Origin: Arthrobacter sp. OV608
GTDB taxonomy: Bacteria; Actinomycetota; Actinomycetes; Actinomycetales; Micrococcaceae
Assembly (NCBI GenBank): GCA_900110595.1
Contig: FOEZ01000020.1
Span: 1 to 64,000 of the forward strand
Direction of reading: 5' to 3'
Length of the DNA stretch: 64,000 bases
The position numbers and the translations under genes were made by a program. How positions within the stretch are numbered: position 1 is the stretch's first letter; each line of letters opens with the position of its first letter. This document shows, piece by piece, positions 28,045 to 34,835 of the stretch. The notes beneath the pieces were generated by a model. The model was not told the origin of the DNA, made no database searches, and saw only the letters and a list, made by a program, of their open reading frames with translations.

Positions 28045-29586
28045 TTATGCCCTGCGCTGGGTTTTTTCAGCTGTCAACAGAGTCGCAATGTCCCGCCTGT
28101 TGACTTTGCCGGTCGTCGAATTCACTGGAAGGGAGTCGACGGCGATGAACTCGCTCGGGACCTTGTAGGACGACAGGCGGGCCGCGGCGAATTTTTTCAG
28201 TTCGGCTTCGTCAAGGGCCGCTACGCCCCTGGGGACGACAGCGGCTACCACGCGCTGGCCGTACACGTCATCGGGAAGACCAACAACTGCCACGTCGCCA
28301 ACAGAGGCATGCTGCTGAAGTACACGCTCAACTTCTGCCGGCGAGATGTTCGTTCCGCCGCGGATGATGACGTCTGAGAGCCGCCCAACGACGTAGACGA
28401 AACCGTCCTCATCCACGCGAACAAGATCTTTTGTGCGGTACCAGCCGTCATCAGTGATGACTGTCCGCGTTTGTTCTTCGTCACGCCAGTAGCCGAGCAT
28501 CAGCCCCGGTCCAGTCGAGTAGGCTTCCCCAACCTGACCGGCTGGAACTTCCGCTCCGTCGGCGTCGAGAACCTTTAGCTTTGACCGGGGCACAAGCTTG
28601 CCTGCTGACCCGGGTTGGGGAGTTGGGTTCGCGACGGGATCGTAAGTCACGAGCGGGAGGCATTCGGAGGCGCAATACGCATCCAGGACTGGTAGTCCAG
28701 TCTGAGCTTCCCAGCGGCTGAATGCTGCTTCGTTCCGGGGCTCTCCGCCTGAAATGCACAGCCGAAGTGATGGAAAAGCCGGACGATCTCCGGCTCGAAG
28801 TTCTGCGTACTGGGCCAATTTTCCGAAAGTCGCCGTCACACCGGCCAGGAATGTGGCGGAATGTGCCTCAATAGCCGGAGCTATCATGTCCGGACGAGCC
28901 CTCCGGACTACCACAACTGTCCCGCCGCGTAGCAGGACGGCCAGGGATGTGCTGGCAAGCCCATAGAGCCATGCCATCGGCAGACAGATTATGGCATTGT
29001 CTTCGGGGGAAAGGTGCCACACTTCACCGTAGGTGTTCGCGCAGTTATAGATGGCTGTGGCTGAAAGCATGATCGCTTTGGGTCGGCTGGTGGTGCCTGA
29101 CGAGAAGCAGATCATGGACAGCGGTTCGCGAAGGCCCTCAGGGTTGGGTAGGGCGTCGTGCCGAACACTGGTTACGTGGAAGTCAACGATATCGACGATG
29201 GGAGCATTTTGTGCGGCAGTAGTGATATGCGCAGCATTAACGCTTTCGGAGGTGATTATCAGCGCCGGGTCACTCGTGGCAATCGCATATTCCAAGTCCT
29301 CTGGACCGGAAGAAGGATAGACAGTAACCAGTACGCCGCCGCTGCGCCATACAGCGAGGGCTGTGGAAAGATAATCGGCTGAGCTTTCTGCAACGAGGGC
29401 AACCCGGTATCCCGGCTTGAGGCCTGCCGCAAGCAGCACGGCTGAGCGATGCTCGATCGATGCCTGGAGATCCTTATAACTGGTGAAGGTGTCGCCGTCG
29501 ACAATCGCTGTTTTCTCAGGGTATTGACCGGCGATGTATTCCAGCGCGGAGACACAGTCCGCTAGCTCAGGCGACGATTTATTCAT
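28045..29586 (-). CDS. AMP-forming acyl-CoA ligase (class I adenylating enzyme)
   Basis: A 513-residue AMP-binding enzyme that activates a carboxylic acid with ATP and CoA, giving acyl-CoA, AMP and pyrophosphate. Visible core motifs are FSSGTTSRPKAIML (A3), DAYCASE (A5 region), GWYRTKDLVRVDEDGFVYVVGR (A7-A8), the hinge RGGTNISPAEVE and the C-terminal catalytic Lys in NSTTGKVNRRDI. The length is standard. It is the third gene of the minus-strand unit, 104 bases after the nitronate monooxygenase stop. The acid is unknown; the surrounding MaoC and lyase genes suggest a short unsaturated or dicarboxylic acid. Confidence 0.88.
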   Translation of the reverse strand: MNKSSPELADCVSALEYIAGQYPEKTAIVDGDTFTSYKDLQASIEHRSAVLLAAGLKPGYRVALVAESSADYLSTALAVWRSGGVLVTVYPSSGPEDLEYAIATSDPALIITSESVNAAHITTAAQNAPIVDIVDFHVTSVRHDALPNPEGLREPLSMICFSSGTTSRPKAIMLSATAIYNCANTYGEVWHLSPEDNAIICLPMAWLYGLASTSLAVLLRGGTVVVVRRARPDMIAPAIEAHSATFLAGVTATFGKLAQYAELRAGDRPAFPSLRLCISGGEPRNEAAFSRWEAQTGLPVLDAYCASECLPLVTYDPVANPTPQPGSAGKLVPRSKLKVLDADGAEVPAGQVGEAYSTGPGLMLGYWRDEEQTRTVITDDGWYRTKDLVRVDEDGFVYVVGRLSDVIIRGGTNISPAEVERVLQQHASVGDVAVVGLPDDVYGQRVVAAVVPRGVAALDEAELKKFAAARLSSYKVPSEFIAVDSLPVNSTTGKVNRRDIATLLTAEKTQRRA

Positions 29587-29627
29587 ATCCGCTCTACTCT
29601 CATTTAATGGTTGGAAAATTTCCAGCT

Positions 29628-29662
29628 GGCCCGTTGAGCCGGTTGGCCGGACTCAACGGGCC
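29628..29662. repeat. Intercistronic hairpin between NMO and ligase genes
   Basis: GGCCCGTTGAG at 29628-29638 and CTCAACGGGCC at 29652-29662 form a perfect 11-base stem with a 13-base loop. No T run follows in either direction at once. It may be an RNA processing or stability element inside the operon, or a partial terminator. Confidence 0.55.
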
Positions 29663-29690
29663 TCTTGGATTTGACGATTGAGATGCTTTG

Positions 29691-30743
29691 CTAGTTTCCA
29701 GTCGCAAGTCGGCGGAGAATTTTTTCTGCATCTGATGCCATATTCTCGACGATCTCACCAGCAGGCAGAATTTCGTGAACAAGCTGCATGGTCTGGCCCA
29801 CCGGCATCATCCCGAAGTCCATGTCTCCGTCCAGATATCCTGTTTCGACGCGCGTCCCGGCGACGGCGTATTGTCCGGGGAAGCCTGCGGGTTTTTTATC
29901 CGAAGACTCCCATTCCGAGGTCCATTTGTTCTCGAATGCACGCATACGCTTACCGCTGTATGAGTAGGTGATGGTGCTGTCCTTGAAGGATCCTCCCACC
30001 ACTCGGTTCTTGAAATTATCGTGCCCGTAAGCTTCGGGGCTGGCAATGAAGCGCGTTCCCACCCAGACTCCTGCTGCACCTAAAGCGAGTGAGGCGGCCA
30101 GCCCGCGGCCGTCCGCGATGCCGCCAGCGGCCAGGACTGGCTGCTCCACCACATCAATAACGGCAGGGACCAGGGTCATAGTAGATGCGTATCCTGTGTG
30201 CCCGCCAGCCTCACTGCCCTGAGCGACAATAAAGTCAACACCCGCTGCACTAGCTTCCTGTGCCTTGCCCACTGAGCCGACAAGCGAGAACACCGTGATT
30301 CCGCGATCCTTACACTCTTTGATGAACCAATCCGGTGTAGCGAACGTCAAAACAACCGCGGAAGGTGCCGCGTCCAGGACGATCTGCACCTGGTCTGCTA
30401 CGGCCCCCGGCGTCAAAAGCGCTTCTACACCTGCCATCTTTTCTTGGTCGGCTCCGGAAAGTGATTTCCACAGCTCGCGCACTGGCGCCCATTGTGTTTC
30501 ATCTTCGGTGGTGAGTGAGTCCGGCAGCAGGAGATTAATTGCGTAGGGCTTGTCGGTTCCAGCTTCGATCTTCTTGATTTCGGCCCGAAGGTCATCCGGC
30601 ATGAAGCTGACGCCGCCCAGGCATCCCAAGCCGCCCGCGTTACTGACCGCGGTGACGAGTCCGGCCTGAGCGACACGCGCCATGCCGGCAGAGCAGACGG
30701 GGTATTTGAGGCCGAGGGCCTCCGTCAATGCTGTCTTGATCAC
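29691..30743 (-). CDS. Nitronate monooxygenase (2-nitropropane dioxygenase family)
   Basis: An FMN-dependent TIM-barrel protein of 350 residues. Family marks are PVCSAGMARVAQAGLVTAVSNAGGLG at the N-terminus, GSEAGGHTG with the catalytic His, and the FMN phosphate-binding VLAAGGIADGRGLAASLALGAAGVWVGTRF. It oxidises alkyl nitronates such as propionate-3-nitronate, or acts as an enoyl-reductase-like flavoprotein. GTG at 30743 is preferred to a GTG five codons upstream because AAAGG lies directly before it. It is second in the operon after the SDR. In a pathway for a nitrogen compound it may handle a nitro or nitronate by-product; this is inference. Confidence 0.84.
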   Translation of the reverse strand: MIKTALTEALGLKYPVCSAGMARVAQAGLVTAVSNAGGLGCLGGVSFMPDDLRAEIKKIEAGTDKPYAINLLLPDSLTTEDETQWAPVRELWKSLSGADQEKMAGVEALLTPGAVADQVQIVLDAAPSAVVLTFATPDWFIKECKDRGITVFSLVGSVGKAQEASAAGVDFIVAQGSEAGGHTGYASTMTLVPAVIDVVEQPVLAAGGIADGRGLAASLALGAAGVWVGTRFIASPEAYGHDNFKNRVVGGSFKDSTITYSYSGKRMRAFENKWTSEWESSDKKPAGFPGQYAVAGTRVETGYLDGDMDFGMMPVGQTMQLVHEILPAGEIVENMASDAEKILRRLATGN

Positions 30744-30802
30744 AAAGACACCTTTCACATTCGGAGCCCAAGTTCATCTTGGCTTCCGGTTAGTCATGTT
30801 GG

Positions 30803-30824
30803 CCCCAACAGGGCCCTGGTGGGG
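30803..30824. repeat. 22-base palindrome between the SDR and NMO genes
   Basis: The sequence reads CCCCAACAGGG then CCCTGGTGGGG, a dyad with one mismatched pair and no loop, centred on CAGGGCCCTG. It lies in the 115-base gap of the operon, 60 bases before the NMO start. It may be an operator or an RNA hairpin. Confidence 0.45.
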
Positions 30825-30858
30825 TATTTGTTGCTAGCAGGCCATGTCGCCGGCAGAA

Positions 30859-31638
30859 CTAAGTCGCGTTCCAGCCTCCATCGACCTGGATAGTTTGACC
30901 GTTTACATAACCGGCAGCGTCGGACGCGAGGAACAGTACTACGCTCGCCACCTCTGAGGGTTCGCCCGATCGTTTTGCTGGAATGAGGAAGTCCATGATT
31001 TCGGGAGACACTCCGATGCCCCGCTGCTGCGTTGAGACGAGATCACCTAGAATTTCCTCGGAAGTGGCACGAAGGTTTGTCTTGATGACTCCTGGGGCGA
31101 CAACGTTGGCCGTTACCCCGTGAGGGGCAACGTCGATGGCGAGACGTCGATTAAGACCCTCTATGCCCGCCTTGGATGCGACGTAGGAGATACCGTCTGC
31201 TGCACCCCTTTGGCCGGCGACGGAGCCGATTGTAATAATTCGGCCGGAGTTCTGCTTCGTCATAACCTGTGCTGCCGCGCGGCAGCCGAAGAAGGTTCCG
31301 GTCAGGTTGACTCCAATAATCTTGGCCCACAACTCGGGCGTCGTCTCGAGCACGTCCGCATACCCGTCGAAGACTCCCGCGCTATTGACCATAACGTCGA
31401 GCTTGCCCGTCTTGTCCACAACCTCGTCCACCAACGCAGACACCGAGTGGTAGTCGCTAACATCTACGACCCTCGTGTGGAGTGAGTCCGGAGAGCCGAG
31501 TTCTTGCCGAGTCTCCGCTAGACGTTCCTCTGAAACGTCACTCGCATAGACTTCGTAGCCTGCTTCGACGAATGCCTGGGCAATAGCCCGGCCGATGCCA
31601 GATCCGGATCCGGTGATAATCACACTTTTGCTTCCCAT
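30859..31638 (-). CDS. SDR-family oxidoreductase (3-oxoacyl reductase-like)
   Basis: A 259-residue classical short-chain dehydrogenase/reductase. The cofactor motif TGSGSGIGRAIA is near residue 10, the structural NSAG near 87, and the catalytic Ser and Tyr-x3-Lys occur in TIGSVAG and SYVASKAG. The C-terminal VNGQTIQVDGGW is typical. An Asp after strand 2 (YASDVSEE) suggests NAD(H). It probably interconverts a hydroxyacyl and oxoacyl intermediate. It is the first gene of the minus-strand unit that runs down to adk. Its ribosome site (AAGG) is unusually close to the ATG at 31638. Confidence 0.87.
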   Translation of the reverse strand: MGSKSVIITGSGSGIGRAIAQAFVEAGYEVYASDVSEERLAETRQELGSPDSLHTRVVDVSDYHSVSALVDEVVDKTGKLDVMVNSAGVFDGYADVLETTPELWAKIIGVNLTGTFFGCRAAAQVMTKQNSGRIITIGSVAGQRGAADGISYVASKAGIEGLNRRLAIDVAPHGVTANVVAPGVIKTNLRATSEEILGDLVSTQQRGIGVSPEIMDFLIPAKRSGEPSEVASVVLFLASDAAGYVNGQTIQVDGGWNAT

Positions 31639-31990
31639 GCCTTACAAATTACGGTTGGGATCGTCCGAATAGAACTGTCATCTTCACGGCTTTTTGCTGA
31701 CGTTGTCGTGGAAGCTACAGGAGCCGGGCTTGGAGCTTCGGTTTCTGTGCACGCCACTCTAAGACTCGCAGCCATGGATGCGAATGGACCCCAACGAACC
31801 GCTTTTGTACTTAGACCAGGGTTCAGTACGCGCCCTTGAAACAATTCCGGCGGCGGAACCGGTCTCTTCGTTCTAATGTTCGAGGGACGACTCTACTCTT
31901 TCGGGAAGGCATCCAACGCGAGGGGCCGACGTCGTTTCAGCCCGAGGCCGACCCAGGACGTTGCGGCCGGTCTCAACAGATCTCACTACT

Positions 31991-32022
31991 TGACTGATCT
32001 TTCGATCTACACAGATCAGTCA
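31991..32022. repeat. Perfect 10-base inverted repeat, candidate operator
   Basis: TGACTGATCT and AGATCAGTCA are separated by 12 bases. The half-site spacing fits a dimeric regulator or a hairpin. It sits between divergent operons. Confidence 0.45.
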
Positions 32023-32088
32023 GAGGTTTGGTGCACCAACGCGCCCGGGTGAAAGACCTGGCTGCGCAGCGGTTATGCCAGCCGTACC

Positions 32089-32125
32089 CCGGGTCCTCCA
32101 GCTGATCGTCCGCTGGGGGACCCGG
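32089..32125. repeat. Strong hairpin with 14-base stem
   Basis: CCGGGTCCTCCAGC pairs with GCTGGGGGACCCGG, with one T-G position, around a 9-base loop. No T run follows, so a simple terminator is unlikely. Confidence 0.45.
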
Positions 32126-32354
32126 TCCCAAACATATGCCCTGAGTGGTCCGCGGGTGCAGCTGCGCAGGCACTCCGGTAATTTGGCTCCGGTAATTTCT
32201 ACGCCTGGACGCCACGGCATTAGAAAATCTCCAATGCCGGGATGGTTCGCTGGATCCTAGAGTTCAATCACTGGCCGACATACTTTGGAGGTTGCCTCGT
32301 CAACTTTCCAAGCATGGCAGGCCCCGTGGAACACATGACGGTTCGGGAGAAACA

Positions 32355-33203
32355 TTGCAAAACGATACTGCAGACCGGTCTGGGGCCTATTGGTCATCCT
32401 CTGTCAGTCAAGTCACCGATACGAATGTTTATGTTCGCGGCTATGACCTTGAGGACCTCATCGGGCAAATCCCCTTCACGGCCGCCATATTTCTCGTGAT
32501 CCGTGGTCGGATCCCCTCGGACCATGAGATACGGGCGCTGGACGCAGTCCTCAGCGGAATCCTCGATTATGGTCTTGAAAAGCCCGGGACAGTGGCCGCG
32601 CGCTTTGCCGTCTCCGCCAATCCAAGTATGGCTATCGGCATGTCGGCTGCGTGTTTATCTGTCGGGAAGCACACGCTGGCGACTGAGGACAGCGGCCGCT
32701 TCATCCTCGCTACGCATGCCGAGTTTCTGCGATCCGGCCTCACACTCGAAGCTTTCGCTGAGGCAAAGGTAAATTTCATGCGGGAAGCAAAGGAACGCAT
32801 TCCAGGCCTGGGGCACCCTGTTTTTAAGGTTGTTGATCCTCGCGCCCAACGGCTCCGGTCGATTGCTCTTCAGGAAGGTTTGTGGGATCAAGCGGCTGAA
32901 GTGTACGAGGCAGTACACAGGGCCTTCACGAAACTCCCAGGCAAGTCAGACATTCCAATAAATGACGTCGGTGTTATGGCCGCGATACTGCTGGGGCTTG
33001 GCTTTACACCCGAAGAAGGGACAGGTGTTGCCCTGCTCTCAACCCTCCCTGGGGTTATCGCACACGTATCTGAAGAACTCTCCGGAGGGAAGCCAATCCG
33101 AATCGTCCCGAGAGATTTAGCATCCTATAAGGGGATAACTGGCCGGGATTTTGACGCGGACCGACTCGAAGCGGGCTGGGGCCTTCGGGGTCTTAGGCGG
33201 TAA
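32355..33203 (+). CDS. Citrate synthase-like (citryl-CoA lyase family) protein, copy 1
   Basis: A 282-residue protein with the citrate synthase fold but much shorter than a true citrate synthase (about 370-430). It matches the compact citryl-CoA lyase-like group related to the C-terminal domain of ATP-citrate lyase. The active-site block GLGHPVFKVVDPRAQRL is near residue 151 and the late INDVGVMAAILLGLGF and LSTLPGVIAHVSEEL segments correspond to the Asp and final helices. It should cleave or form a C-C bond between an acyl-CoA and an oxo acid. TTG at 32355 is chosen: GGGAG lies 7 bases upstream and the N-terminus then aligns with the paralogue at 56229. The MaoC hydratase gene follows after 17 bases. 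Confidence 0.8.
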   Translation: MQNDTADRSGAYWSSSVSQVTDTNVYVRGYDLEDLIGQIPFTAAIFLVIRGRIPSDHEIRALDAVLSGILDYGLEKPGTVAARFAVSANPSMAIGMSAACLSVGKHTLATEDSGRFILATHAEFLRSGLTLEAFAEAKVNFMREAKERIPGLGHPVFKVVDPRAQRLRSIALQEGLWDQAAEVYEAVHRAFTKLPGKSDIPINDVGVMAAILLGLGFTPEEGTGVALLSTLPGVIAHVSEELSGGKPIRIVPRDLASYKGITGRDFDADRLEAGWGLRGLRR

Positions 33204-33220
33204 CCGAACAGGAGTTGAAG

Positions 33221-33715
33221 ATGAATGCAGGAGCCGAACATCGTCTGATCCCTTCAGCAACCCGATTCTTTGAGGATCTCCAAACCGGAGATTCGTGGTC
33301 GTCTCACGGGCGAACGATTACAGAGACGGACCTGGTCACCTTCGCGACATGGTCGGGGGACATGCACCCCCTGCACACGAACCAGGAGTATGCCCGTGGT
33401 ACTCAGTTTGGAGAACGGGTTTTCCACGGTCCAGGAACACTTGCGATCGCTTTTGGCCTGGAAATGGGAATGGGCTGGAAGGATCGTTCGGCCATAGCAT
33501 TTCTGGGCATTCATGACTGGAACCTCATTGCACCTGTACGCATTGGCGACACCATTGCCGTACGGGAAGAAGTAGTAGAGCTCCGACCTTCCACGACCAA
33601 GCCGGACCGGGGCATTGTGAAAACCAGACTTCAGATACTCAATCAGCGAGGTGAAGTCTGCCAAGAAGGATTCTGGGTTGTGCTGCTGTATCGATCAGCA
33701 GCGTACACGCCATGA
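33221..33715 (+). CDS. MaoC-like acyl-CoA hydratase/dehydratase (copy 2)
   Basis: A 164-residue hot-dog hydratase, strongly similar to the copy at 26195-26692. The catalytic pair is Asp47 and His52 in WSGDMHPLHTNQEYA, and VFHGPGTLAIAFGLEM and SKPDRGIV-like blocks recur (here TKPDRGIVKTRLQILNQ). The ATG at 33221 has AGGAG 7 bases upstream and is preferred to a TTG two codons earlier. It follows the citrate-synthase-like lyase, a pairing reminiscent of hydratase plus lyase in mesaconate or itaconate breakdown, where an enoyl-CoA is hydrated and then split. The exact substrate remains open. Confidence 0.84.
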   Translation: MNAGAEHRLIPSATRFFEDLQTGDSWSSHGRTITETDLVTFATWSGDMHPLHTNQEYARGTQFGERVFHGPGTLAIAFGLEMGMGWKDRSAIAFLGIHDWNLIAPVRIGDTIAVREEVVELRPSTTKPDRGIVKTRLQILNQRGEVCQEGFWVVLLYRSAAYTP

Positions 33716-33729
33716 AGACGGAGGAATCG

Positions 33730-34437
33730 ATGAGCGGTACTGCTGCTGAGGAAGTGAACTCAACAAAACCACCGGCTCCGCGGCCTGCGGTAAGCGTGGT
33801 TCTGATGCGGGATTCTCCGCATGGAGTTGAAGTGTTTGTCCAATGCAGGGCCCTAACCATGGACTTCGCTGCTGGCGTGGTCGCATTTCCAGGAGGCAGG
33901 GTCGACGCTGTTGACTCCTTGCCTTCGGCGCTCAGCCGAAAGCTATTGGACGCTCAGGCACTGGCCTGGAGCCGGACCAGCGTTGGGGCCAAAGTAGCGA
34001 CGGCGCGTTACACTACCGCTTGCCTCTTATCTGCCGCCGTGCGTGAAGTGGCAGAAGAATGCGGAGTTGTCTTGCAACCCGAAGCTCTTATCCCATGGGC
34101 AAACTGGATCACACCTGAAGGCTTTCCCAAACGTTTCGATACCTTCTTCTTTGTCACTGCCATTGGACCTGAACTTGAGCCTAAGCATGTCACCACGGAG
34201 GCAACGTTGTCGCAATGGATGCCGGTCCGAAAGCTCCAGATAGACGAAGCCGCCGGAAGACTTAAGCTCCTGCCCCCAACGCTGGCCATTCTCGACGAAT
34301 TCGCGGAATTGGATACCATCGAGCAAGTGCTTTCGGTGAAACGGCCAATTGAGCCGGTGTGCCTGCGCCTTGATGAAATAGAGGGGTTCCATCGCCAGCG
34401 ACAACAGATCGCGGGGGATACCGGGAAGCGGCCTTGA
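33730..34437 (+). CDS. Nudix hydrolase (CoA diphosphatase/NUDT19-like)
   Basis: A 235-residue Nudix protein. The catalytic helix is AAVREVAEECGV, matching the REUxEExGU core, while the glycine-rich start VVAFPGGRVDAVDS lies about 50 residues earlier. This long insertion is typical of the NUDT7/NUDT19 type that cleaves CoA, acyl-CoA or related diphosphates. GGAGGAATCG precedes the ATG at 33730, which is preferred to the upstream ATG at 33712 that overlaps the MaoC gene. It is the third gene of a plus-strand unit with the lyase and hydratase. A CoA-ester housekeeping role in the pathway is plausible but unproven. Confidence 0.78.
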   Translation: MSGTAAEEVNSTKPPAPRPAVSVVLMRDSPHGVEVFVQCRALTMDFAAGVVAFPGGRVDAVDSLPSALSRKLLDAQALAWSRTSVGAKVATARYTTACLLSAAVREVAEECGVVLQPEALIPWANWITPEGFPKRFDTFFFVTAIGPELEPKHVTTEATLSQWMPVRKLQIDEAAGRLKLLPPTLAILDEFAELDTIEQVLSVKRPIEPVCLRLDEIEGFHRQRQQIAGDTGKRP

Positions 34438-34835
34438 TAGAGCTTCGCTCGGCCATCACGCTGCTAATCCGGTGATGCGCTCATGCCGCATGGGCCAACC
34501 CACTACCAAGACTTTCACCAGAGTTTGTGTGAGGGGATTGGTGCAATTCCAGTGGCGTCGCTGGAGGAGTCGTCATAGCGTGGCGCATGGGCCGCAGAAC
34601 GGATGAAACTGTCATTTGTACAAAGGAGTAGGCATGGTCGACGTTGGTGATCCACATGCCCCGATGACCGGATACTCGCCAGACCACGCCAAGGTTGCTG
34701 CGGGCAGACGTGCTCTTTCCGGGAGATGGTCTTCTCCAACTGGACAGGTTTGTCACCTTAAGATTTTTGTCAATACTGCATATCTCGACGTGCGTGCCTG
34801 TCTTTGTCGGGACCGAAACTGGAGCCGATAACGCT
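34438..34835. other. Intergenic region upstream of the 2-hydroxyacid dehydrogenase
   Basis: A 398-base gap. It holds one small open frame behind a strong ribosome site (34634-34831, listed separately) and presumably the promoter of the dehydrogenase. Nothing else is recognised. Confidence 0.4.
34634..34831 (+). CDS. Possible small protein, unknown
   Basis: A 65-residue frame that begins at ATG 34634 with AAAGGAG about 7 bases upstream, which is the only reason to list it. The product, starting MVDVGDPHAPMTGYSPDH, resembles nothing known, and has no membrane segment. It ends 4 bases before the start of the next gene. It could be a leader or the remnant of a larger gene. Confidence 0.25.
   Translation: MVDVGDPHAPMTGYSPDHAKVAAGRRALSGRWSSPTGQVCHLKIFVNTAYLDVRACLCRDRNWSR

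Larger units (their letters stand above)
31639..32354. other. Repeat-rich divergent intergenic region
   Basis: These 716 bases separate the minus-strand operon from the citrate-synthase-like gene, so both promoters must lie here. No gene is convincing. It holds an unusual set of repeats: TGACTGATCT/AGATCAGTCA (31991-32000 and 32013-32022), a 14-base stem with one wobble pair (32089-32102 and 32112-32125), and a tandem CTCCGGTAATTT (32173-32184 and 32187-32198). The set could be an old insertion-sequence end or a complex control region. Confidence 0.5.

Noticed and set aside
32292..32354. Earlier start for the first citrate-synthase-like gene
   Set aside because: The extra residues have no counterpart in the paralogue at 56229, while TTG at 32355 has a good ribosome site.
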